NCBI GenBank assembly: GCA_964391885.1
Contig: CAYMNU010000030.1
Location: 1 to 15,424 of the forward strand
DNA from: CAYMNU01 sp964391885
GTDB taxonomy: Archaea; Altiarchaeota; Altiarchaeia; JAFGQM01
Direction of reading: 5' to 3'
Length of the DNA stretch: 15,424 nucleotides
Position numbers and translations under genes: made by a program. The notes under the pieces were generated by a model that was given only the letters and a program-made list of their open reading frames with translations, had not been told where the DNA came from and did no database searches. Numbering within the stretch: position 1 is the first letter of the stretch; the number at the start of each line of letters is the position of its first letter. Below are positions 6,753 through 13,400 of the stretch, one piece after another.

Positions 6753-7670
6753 CTACTCGAACTCCACAGTCTTCCCTTTAAGGCTTTTCAGGAGCTCATA
6801 CTTATCGCGGTCGCCCAATACTGCTCGCCCCACGGGAATCGGCGTGCGTACAGTGTCCAGTGTATTGGACAGTTTAAGGGCGACCTGCTCGCCGGGTGAT
6901 GCATGCTCCAACTCTGAGCGGCCCTTGTTTATCTTTTCGATTGAAAAGGGCGTCCCATTGATGCTGAAGGACATTCCTGGGCTTATGATTCCCGAAATGG
7001 GCTCGCCTGTGAGAACTGCGCCGACCATGCTGATGAAATAGACATCCTTGATATTAAATGAGACTGACCTTGTGGAGGGGGCTGCTGAATATTGTTGGTT
7101 TTCCGGGGCAAGAGGCAATGGCATTACAGTCGCAGTTGATGGTGTATTTGGCCCTTCGGCAGCAGCTTGCACAGCACTTATATTTTCGGCAAGCAAGTAT
7201 TTTTCAATAAAGCTCCTGAAGCCCCGGTAATACGCGCAGCCCCATATGGGCGTCTTGCGATAATAGAAGGTCTGGCCACTGCTCAAATCCACTATGACCG
7301 GCATCCTGAAAGCGGCAAAACTGGATTTTGGCTTCTCCTGCACCCATTTTTTGGCGTCTTCGCTTACATCCCCGGAGACCAAGACGGCAAAGCACGAAAC
7401 CCCGGTTTGCATGCCCCTGGGCAGGCCCTCCGTAGTCTCGAGGGTATGCTTAAAGGCGTCTTCCGTGAACTTTTCCATGGACTCCTTCGTAACTGCATCC
7501 GCAAATCCTATTACTGCAGAGTTCTTCATTTGGGTCATGCCGGCAAGCGGCTTGAGTTGAGAATTCCTGGCCGCCACTATGTCAGAGCCGCCGATTTTCT
7601 CGGCGCTTATGTCAAAGCCGTCTGTCTTGAACCTTTCGATTGCCGCATTTATGTATGTGGACGCTTCCAT
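6753..7670 (-). CDS. Uncharacterised protein with a C-terminal EF-Tu domain-2-like barrel
   Basis: A 305-residue protein in three parts. Residues 1-160 are related to the protein at 5334-5990 and contain MPVIVDLSSGQTFYYRK and IWGCAYYRGF (about 117-160). Residues 161-204 are a Pro/Ala/Ser/Thr-rich linker. Residues about 205-287 (VYFISMVGAVLTGEPISGII, then SPGMSFSING and ASPGEQVALKL) follow the pattern of domain 2 of translational GTPases such as EF-Tu (vf.i.g.G.vltG.v.sG.i..Gd...G...aGe.v.l.l). There is no GTPase domain. The frame extends to a TTG at 7718, but ATG at 7670 aligns with the paralogue start (ME-x-S-x-Y) and has a TATA-like element 27 bases upstream. Function unknown; the barrel resemblance is by eye. 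Confidence 0.82.
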   Translation of the reverse strand: MEASTYINAAIERFKTDGFDISAEKIGGSDIVAARNSQLKPLAGMTQMKNSAVIGFADAVTKESMEKFTEDAFKHTLETTEGLPRGMQTGVSCFAVLVSGDVSEDAKKWVQEKPKSSFAAFRMPVIVDLSSGQTFYYRKTPIWGCAYYRGFRSFIEKYLLAENISAVQAAAEGPNTPSTATVMPLPLAPENQQYSAAPSTRSVSFNIKDVYFISMVGAVLTGEPISGIISPGMSFSINGTPFSIEKINKGRSELEHASPGEQVALKLSNTLDTVRTPIPVGRAVLGDRDKYELLKSLKGKTVEFE

Positions 7671-7692
7671 TTTGGGTGTTATAGTTACGGTT

Positions 7693-7703
7693 GGATAATT
7701 AAG
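7693..7703 (-). promoter_or_regulatory. TATA-like element of the 6753-7670 gene
   Basis: The minus strand reads CTTAATTATCC, centred about 27 bases before ATG 7670 and overlapping the stop codon of the upstream gene (7699). This placement supports the internal ATG over the upstream TTG, and a leaderless transcript. Confidence 0.5.
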
Positions 7704-8109
7704 ATGCTTTGAGGACAAATGCCAGGGTCACGAAACCGTAGACTATGCCAAATGCTATTCCCGCATGGCTGGCAAATGCGTTCCAGTGGAAAAAGACAGC
7801 GACGAGTGCCATGAACATGGCGAGTATGTGCCCCCATCTTTTCCCGGCGCGGAAGCCGGCAAAGGCCAGTAGGAACAAGATGCCGAAGAGTATGCTAAAG
7901 GGCGTGAAAAAGCCGCTAATCCCGGCAGGCAACCCGGATGCTTCCATGTACCAAGTCTGGGAAAGCAGAAATGCGCTCAGGAAGTTTAATGCTGCGCCTG
8001 TGAGCAGGAGCGCGAGTGCGACTGCCCTGAAGGGCTTTTTTGCCGACGTCGATGCCAAGCTTTGCTCGACTTTAACGCCTTCGGGGAGGTAGACCTTGTT
8101 TTCAGGCAT
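7699..8109 (-). CDS. Uncharacterised four-helix membrane protein
   Basis: A 136-residue protein I do not recognise. After about 27 polar residues there are four likely membrane helices: roughly 28-50 (FRAVALALLLTGAALNFLSA), 64-84 (ISGFFTPFSILFGILFLLAF), 92-109 (GHILAMFMALVAVFFHW) and 112-133 (ASHAGIAFGIVYGFVTLAFV). The loops are short, with FRAGKRWG the main positive cluster. No catalytic or transport motif is visible. It lies between the 8246-8875 and 6753-7670 genes on the same strand. Its stop overlaps the promoter of the next gene. A palindrome shared with the argH promoter lies 38-51 bases before its ATG, beyond a TATA-like CTTTTATAGA. Confidence 0.75.
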   Translation of the reverse strand: MPENKVYLPEGVKVEQSLASTSAKKPFRAVALALLLTGAALNFLSAFLLSQTWYMEASGLPAGISGFFTPFSILFGILFLLAFAGFRAGKRWGHILAMFMALVAVFFHWNAFASHAGIAFGIVYGFVTLAFVLKAS

Positions 8110-8130
8110 ATGTTAATTAGGATTCTATAA

Positions 8131-8165
8131 AAGAAAAGTGCTTTTCTTCCGCTAGCGGAAAGGAT
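8131..8165. promoter_or_regulatory. Overlapping palindromes upstream of the 7699-8109 gene
   Basis: Two palindromes abut. One is AAGAAAAG-TG-CTTTTCTT (8131-8148); the other is the perfect 14-mer TTCCGCTAGCGGAA (8147-8160). Bases 8142-8165 match 8916-8939 before argH at 21 of 24 positions. A regulator-binding site is the simplest reading. On the minus strand the first palindrome runs into TTTT and could instead help end transcription of the 8246-8875 gene. The remaining bases up to 8245 show nothing recognisable. Confidence 0.45.
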
Positions 8166-8245
8166 GACAACGGCCAGGCGCATGCTTCACTTATGAGAGC
8201 GCCATACGCAATTGCCAGTTTAATGGGTTAATCCAGATAATGGCA

Positions 8246-8875
8246 TCAATTGGGCTTTAGGCTATTTATGGATTCTTCAATGTACCCCAACATGTTTATG
8301 TGGTGGGGCTCGCCTGCAATATTTTGAGGGCTGGCATATGTGAATCTCAATAGGTCTCCATTAACCACATATAAGATATCAATATGCTTCGTGGGTATGT
8401 TGTGGGTATTTGTAGAATACCTCATCTCTAAAACATCCATGCCATTAATAATCTTATGCTCTAGGTAATCCAATTCAAAATCTGTCTGTCCAGAAATAAA
8501 GCCACTAACCAGGGTATTCTTCTCTTGTTCACCAAAGTCAGCTGCGGTCGCCCCAGGCGGGGCTACAAAAAAGTAGGGCTTAATGCGCATTACATCCCCA
8601 AATAAGGAGCCCCATTTGGCAGTAACACCCGGCTCTAAGTCGCCTGAGGTTATCCATCCGGAAGGGGGAGTTATGCAAACGCCGTAAGTTTCATCGCAAT
8701 ATTCGCTAATGGCTATGTCATTATTTTCCGGCGAGGAGTAAGATGGGCCTATCCCGTTGTCGGGAGAAGGTATGGAGGTGTTGGGTGAGGAAGTATTATC
8801 GAGAGTGGGTATCAGAAGAACTGCGACTACTGCAATTAAAAATATCACTCCAATAATGGGTATTATTTTGTTCAT
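8246..8875 (-). CDS. Membrane-anchored protein with a PsbP/DUF1795-like exterior domain
   Basis: A 209-residue protein. Residues about 4-24 (IIPIIGVIFLIAVVAVLLIP) are a signal-anchor helix, followed by a Ser/Pro/Asn-rich linker to about residue 50. The exterior domain starts YGVCITPPSGWIT and contains matched strands (GMDVLEMRYST, HIDILYVVNGDLLRFTY) and a final IEESINSL helix. That order, YGxxxxPPxGW...rFTYaSp...i..si.SL, resembles small PsbP-like or DUF1795-type lipoprotein domains; the assignment is by eye. Two cysteines near residues 60 and 67 could form a disulfide. A GTG at 8884 would add three residues; ATG at 8875 is preferred. It diverges from argH, with about 196 bases between the two start codons. 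Confidence 0.75.
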   Translation of the reverse strand: MNKIIPIIGVIFLIAVVAVLLIPTLDNTSSPNTSIPSPDNGIGPSYSSPENNDIAISEYCDETYGVCITPPSGWITSGDLEPGVTAKWGSLFGDVMRIKPYFFVAPPGATAADFGEQEKNTLVSGFISGQTDFELDYLEHKIINGMDVLEMRYSTNTHNIPTKHIDILYVVNGDLLRFTYASPQNIAGEPHHINMLGYIEESINSLKPN

Positions 8876-8902
8876 TTTTGACACTTACTTTTATATTATT
8901 GG

Positions 8903-8914
8903 GTATTAAAATAC
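8903..8914. promoter_or_regulatory. TATA-like element between the 8246-8875 gene and argH
   Basis: GTATTAAAATAC is almost symmetrical. On the plus strand it would place the argH transcription start near 8934, just before the structured leader. On the minus strand it could start the divergent transcript near 8882. A second A/T-rich element (8888-8898) is closer to the minus-strand gene but would start inside it. Confidence 0.5.
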
Positions 8915-8915
8915 T

Positions 8916-8939
8916 TTTTCTTCCGCTAACCGAAAAGAT
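8916..8939 (+). promoter_or_regulatory. Repeated operator-like element in the argH promoter
   Basis: Contains TTCCGCTAACCGAA (8921-8934), a degenerate version of the perfect palindrome at 8147-8160; the 24-base blocks agree at 21 positions. It lies between the TATA-like element and the predicted transcription start, where a bound protein would block initiation. The regulator is unknown. Confidence 0.45.
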
Positions 8940-8944
8940 AAAGT

Positions 8945-9082
8945 AAGAAATGGTAAAGCTCTGTTCTGCACCAAAGCACGAGGTTCACTGAAAAGTGAGC
9001 CTGTGCACAACTTCAGAAAAACTGAAGTTCGTGTTGCAGAAACGCTTTACCATGTTTGCATAGAGGAAGAAATGGTAAAGCT
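8945..9082 (+). promoter_or_regulatory. Structured argH leader: candidate start-codon-sequestering RNA switch
   Basis: The 16-mer AAGAAATGGTAAAGCT occurs at 8945-8960 and again at 9067-9082, where it contains the argH start. Between them GCTTTACCAT (9044-9053) is a perfect 10-base complement of ATGGTAAAGC in both copies. Pairing with the upstream copy (P1, 8950-8959) encloses P2 (8964-8970 with 9035-9041, 7 bp), P3 (8976-9006, 13 bp with one bulged G, one G-U pair and a GAAA loop) and P4 (9007-9032, 10 bp with one bulge and an A5 loop), which meet in a three-way junction. Pairing with the downstream copy makes a hairpin that hides the start codon and holds the GAGG Shine-Dalgarno in its 18-base loop. 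The two states exclude each other. All pairings are read directly; the switching role and ligand are inferred. It does not match the TPP, purine or fluoride riboswitch consensus as I know them. Confidence 0.65.
8950..8991 (+). other. 13-codon upstream reading frame mimicking the argH start
   Basis: The upstream copy of the repeat contains an ATG that opens a short frame (MVKLCSAPKHEVH, then TGA). Its first four residues equal those of ArgH. It lacks the GAGG that precedes the real start and has no Arg codons, so a classic arginine leader-peptide attenuator is unlikely. It probably exists because the repeat is needed for base pairing, but translation has not been ruled out. Confidence 0.3.
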
Positions 9083-10418
9083 ATGGGACAAGGGCTATGA
9101 GCTCGAGGACGGGATAGAGCAGTTCACAGTCGGGGGCGACTACCTTCTAGACCACGACCTGGTCGAGTGGGACATAGCGGGTAGCATAGCCCATGCGAAG
9201 ATGCTCGCAAAGATAGGCATACTCAAGAAGGGCGAGCTGGAATCGATTGAAAATGTCCTGAAGGAAATCCTAGTTCACCATAAAGAAGGTAGCTTCACGA
9301 TACACATGAGCGATGAAGACGTGCACACCGCAGTCGAGAATGTGCTCACTGAGAAACTGGGACCCATTGGCAAGAAAATCCACACTGCCCGCTCGCGGAA
9401 TGATCAAGTGTTGCTCGACATCCGGCTCTACTCAAAGAAGCGGATTCTGGATATATTCGACGCAGCCATCTGCCTTGCAGATGCCCTGATTGAGCTTGCT
9501 GAGAAGGGCAAAGAGATTCCAATGCCAGGGCGCACCCATACGCAGCTTGCAATGCCCTCTTCTGTGGGACTCTGGGCAGGCGCTTTCTTAGAGAGCCTCC
9601 TGGACGACCTTGAAGTATTGAAGAAGGCTTATGAACTCAACGACCAGTGCCCGCTCGGGAGCGCGGCCAGCTATGGCGTCCCGCTGCCCATAGACCGGCA
9701 AATGGTGTCAGACCTGCTAGGTTTCGCAAAGGTGCAGAACAATGTTCTCTACGCCAACAACAGCCGGGGGAAAGTGGAGTCCGTCATACTTGCGGCATTG
9801 GGCCAGATAATGGTAGACCTCTCAAAAATGTCAGGAGACCTCATCCTCTTTACGATACCTGAATTAAGCTATTTCCAGCTCCCGGACCAGTTCTGCACGG
9901 GAAGCAGCATAATGCCCAACAAGAAGAACCCAGATATTCTTGAATTGGTACGCGCGAAGAGCGAGAAGGTGCTTGCAGGATACTCGCAGACTTTGAACAT
10001 TATAAAGGATTTGCCTTCGGGCTATAACCGGGACCTGCAGGAGACTAAGGAGCCTCTCATGGAGGGGCTTGGCATAACTGAAGCCTCGCTTCGTGTATGC
10101 GCCCTTGTCATATCCGGGCTTAAGATAAACGAGGAAAAATGCAAAAAGGCATGCGTTCCCGAAATATTCGCCACCGATAAAGCAATCGAGATGACCGCTA
10201 AAGGTATCCCCTGGCGGGACGCGTACATGAAAGTGGCGCAGGAGCTGGAGTCGCTCAAGGGTGAAGACCCGGTGAAGAACATAAAATCAAAGACGCATAT
10301 GGGCGCCACGGGCAACCTTGGCCTTGAGAAATCTGCTGCCAAGATTAAGGCTGTGAAGGCTGAGACTGCTAAGAGCAAAGCGGGTTTCTCGGCAGCGATA
10401 GGGAAGCTGGTGGAGTGA
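9072..10418 (+). CDS. argH: Argininosuccinate lyase
   Basis: Splits argininosuccinate into arginine and fumarate, the last step of arginine synthesis; a soluble homotetramer in the aspartase/fumarase superfamily. It has 448 residues with the start chosen here. Motifs: DIAGSIAHAKML near the N-terminus, HTARSRNDQ from residue 104, GRTHTQLAMPSS near 156-167 and the superfamily signature GSSIMPNKKNP at 277-287, with the catalytic Ser in its flexible loop. The frame is open back to a GTG at 9003. However, MVKLWDKGYELED from ATG 9072 is the usual family start, a GAGG Shine-Dalgarno sits five bases before it, and the upstream stretch is a folded RNA element rather than coding sequence. This is the only gene here with a clear Shine-Dalgarno, which fits control at translation. 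It is convergent with the long minus-strand gene, 35 bases away. Confidence 0.96.
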   Translation: MVKLWDKGYELEDGIEQFTVGGDYLLDHDLVEWDIAGSIAHAKMLAKIGILKKGELESIENVLKEILVHHKEGSFTIHMSDEDVHTAVENVLTEKLGPIGKKIHTARSRNDQVLLDIRLYSKKRILDIFDAAICLADALIELAEKGKEIPMPGRTHTQLAMPSSVGLWAGAFLESLLDDLEVLKKAYELNDQCPLGSAASYGVPLPIDRQMVSDLLGFAKVQNNVLYANNSRGKVESVILAALGQIMVDLSKMSGDLILFTIPELSYFQLPDQFCTGSSIMPNKKNPDILELVRAKSEKVLAGYSQTLNIIKDLPSGYNRDLQETKEPLMEGLGITEASLRVCALVISGLKINEEKCKKACVPEIFATDKAIEMTAKGIPWRDAYMKVAQELESLKGEDPVKNIKSKTHMGATGNLGLEKSAAKIKAVKAETAKSKAGFSAAIGKLVE

Positions 10419-10440
10419 AGCTAGAAAGGAAGCCTTGCCG

Positions 10441-10446
10441 AAAAAA
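10441..10446 (-). terminator. T-run terminator of the long surface-protein gene
   Basis: Seven bases after the stop codon at 10454 the minus strand has six T residues (GGTTTTTTCGG). This fits archaeal termination. No matching T-run follows argH on the plus strand. Confidence 0.45.
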
Positions 10447-10453
10447 CCAAGAA

Positions 10454-13400
10454 CTAGAAAGTAACGCTGCCGTATGGCGAAGTCGGGACTTCTGTTTCGA
10501 GATAATACCTATAGCAATTCATCATATTATCAGGTATGGATGTAGAATCATCACCACGATGAATTTCCCCGGGAATAGTGTTCCCATCAAAGACTAGATC
10601 GATTAGTGATTCTGAAGATTTTGCAAGTGAAGGGTAATATGAAAGATGATCGGCGTAGATAAATGGAGCATACCCCGTACCTATGTCCACCCCATCATAA
10701 ATTATATGAGATTCATCGCCAACTTTTCTAACAAAGACTATGTGATCACCAAAAAGTAGGTATGGTCTGTGTCCGTATTTTTCAGCATAAATATCAATTT
10801 TACCCAAATTTTTCCAATTATATACTAGGTGATCTTCACCATATATCGAAATGACAAAGGCTAAATTCTCACCAAATAACCCAATCTCACTAATTTGCCC
10901 AAAATGGGCTTCATAAGGAATGCCTAGTTTTTGGTCTACATCATGGTACTTCCCATCCCAGAAAATCCACGTACCCATCTTTTTTGTTTGTAAATTACAT
11001 GAAGTACTAAATGCAATACTATCACCGAATATAATGAAATCCTCACCCGGGCCCAAATTATACCCATCATAGATCACGGATTGACTTATACAAGTCCCAT
11101 CATCCATTTCAAAACTAGTCAGGTCAGAAGAAAGATAAGCTAAATGTTCACCAAAAAGCATATAAAGGTGAGGCCCAGACACACTAAGTATTTGTTTTCC
11201 TTTCTTAAATAATTTTAATTGGTTGTTATTATCTAAAAATGCCACATTGTCATTGAAAATATAAATACCAGAACCCGGGCGCGGATATGAATTATACGCC
11301 GAATTGGGATGATAGCTATTTGTGGGTTGATGTATTCTAACAGGACGCCCTGTCTTACCTAACATTTTATTGTTGTACCATATGTTGTCTTCATTATCAA
11401 CACATAATATTCCTGTAGTAGATAAAACACAATCGGCTCTTCCCATAGATTTAGAAAATTCAAAGATTTCTCCATTATAAAATACTTTTTCAAAGGAGCC
11501 TCTCTCAGCATCATAGTTATTAAATCGGACGTATATACTATCACCATAGAGAGAAAAATCTGTAATATAGTTCAAACCATCTCGCGTATAACTATAGATC
11601 GGCGAACCATCATATACAATCTCATAATTATTCCATTTTTCACAAGGAACATAGCATGGGTCATCATGTGTACAAACTTCGCTTTTACAATATGGGCCTA
11701 CATGTGTGTATGCTGCGCGTCCTGCAAAAGCAGCTACTTCCCAACCACCTATAGTATAATCTCCTTCTTTTACACTAATAAAAGGGGTTGTAACCAGTTG
11801 GTCATCTACATAAATTGCTTCATAAGTATAATCGTTGCTAGGTCTTCTAATTTCTACTATTGGCCCCATGCATGGTGAAGCAAGAGGCGCAGAAGGGGCA
11901 CAAATCTGGTCACAGCTCTTGTCTTCTTCCACTTCTTTAAGCTCCAATGCAGAGACCCCTTCCGGTTCGGAGTCTCTGCTAAGACTGTAACAATCACCAT
12001 CGTGGCGTATCATATAAGGGTAGTTGCCACCATATAGGCCGGCCTCGTCTATAAAACGGAGGTATTTAGGCTCAGAATCCTCACAGGCTTCGTAATATAC
12101 CCTTTCGATACAAGGCATCATAAACACGAAGTCGCTCTTGGGCTGGTTGCCATTGCATTCTATGGTGTCCGGTTCTCTCCAATAGTCGTCCTCCTTGCAG
12201 CTGTCTTTGGTACAGCAGTCGGGATTGCCGGTTAATCTAACTCTCGAAGACTTGCTCACCGCCCGCGCATTGTGCACTGTTATGGCCGCCTTGTTCACCC
12301 TTTCCGGGTCGTCCGAAGCCTCCCAATCCCTATAGACTTTGTCCATCCAAGGAAGGCTTATTTCCTTGTCACCGTCGCTGCCAGCCCATTCCGGCTTCAG
12401 TTGAAGGCTTTCCTGCGAAGCGCCCGTGCATTGGGATGAGTCTATAGTCACTACAGCCTCCGCCTTAATGCCGTCAGTTTCCATGGGTGCGTTGAACTCA
12501 ATCCGCTCTCCCGACACTGATTTTACATGAGGCGAGACTGAAATAGTTTGGCCGGGCGTTCCGTATAGCCTTATCGTGCAAAGTGCGTCTTTGGTTCCAA
12601 AGCACTGGGCGTCTGGTCCGTCCTTTGTCTTTGGGTCAATGCCCTTTAGGTCAACCTGGTTCTGAGCAAAGCTGTTGAGAATATCGTAGTTGCGCATATT
12701 GCCCTCGCTTATCCTTATGTTTCCGGGTTCCGGGCTCTTCAATAGGTACTCGTTGATTTTGAGCAGGTCGGACCAGCCGAAGAGATACCAATTTGTGATA
12801 TATGGGGCGGCAAGCAAAACGCGGGGCTCTTCCCTGGATTTGCCGGCTATTGCGCCACCCTGGCAGGCCAGGAATATGAAAAGCGACTTCTTGGTAAGCT
12901 GATGGGAGAAGAAATCTTCGTTGACGCCAATCACCGCAAAGAAGTGTCGGTTTTTGAACCAGTTATACAGACGGCCTATTGATCTTCGCATGCTTGCTTC
13001 GGCATCCCTATTGGTTGGCCTGAAGGGCCTGAATGCCCCCTCAACAGAATCCTTGCCATAGTCATTTTTCAATTTCCGCAGCCGGCTCAGGAATCTTGCA
13101 CCCTCAACAGTGTCCGAACCAATCGATATCATTTGGCGGACATTAATTACTGGCGTGACAATCTTGTCCGGAAGATTGCCCAGGTCATAATACTCTATAT
13201 TGTTGCCATACTTTCCAAAGGCGTAGCCGCCGTGTGCAAACATGAATACTATGCTTTCTTCGGTATTGGAAAGCAGGGCCGCGAGGTCTTCCACTCCGGG
13301 GCTGCCAAGTGTCACAATCCGCTGCTTGAAGAGATAGTCGTTTTCATGAAAAGGCTTAAACTTGCGTTCTGGGTCCAAAAAATGGTCTGTTACGTAACTG

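Noticed and set aside
7671..7718. TTG start for the 6753-7670 protein
   Set aside because: The paralogue aligns from ATG 7670 (ME-x-S-x-Y), and the TATA-like element falls within the extension.
8147..8160. Palindrome TTCCGCTAGCGGAA as an intrinsic terminator
   Set aside because: It is not directly followed by a T-run on either strand and recurs in the argH promoter between the TATA element and the start, which favours a protein-binding site.
8950..9053. tRNA gene, because of the closed multi-arm fold of about 100 bases
   Set aside because: There is no T-arm consensus, no D-arm or anticodon-arm geometry and no 7-bp acceptor followed by a discriminator base; the arms are too long.
9003..9071. 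Upstream GTG start adding 23 residues to ArgH
   Set aside because: These codons lie inside P3, P4 and the complementary 10-mer of the leader structure, the residues do not resemble the ArgH family start, and ATG 9072 has a well-placed GAGG.
8945..9082. Small mobile element flanked by a 16-bp target duplication
   Set aside because: Direct repeats around a folded insert could suggest this, but 16 bp is long for a duplication, the terminal inverted repeats do not abut the repeats, and the inner complement of the repeat is better explained by a switch. Not fully excluded.
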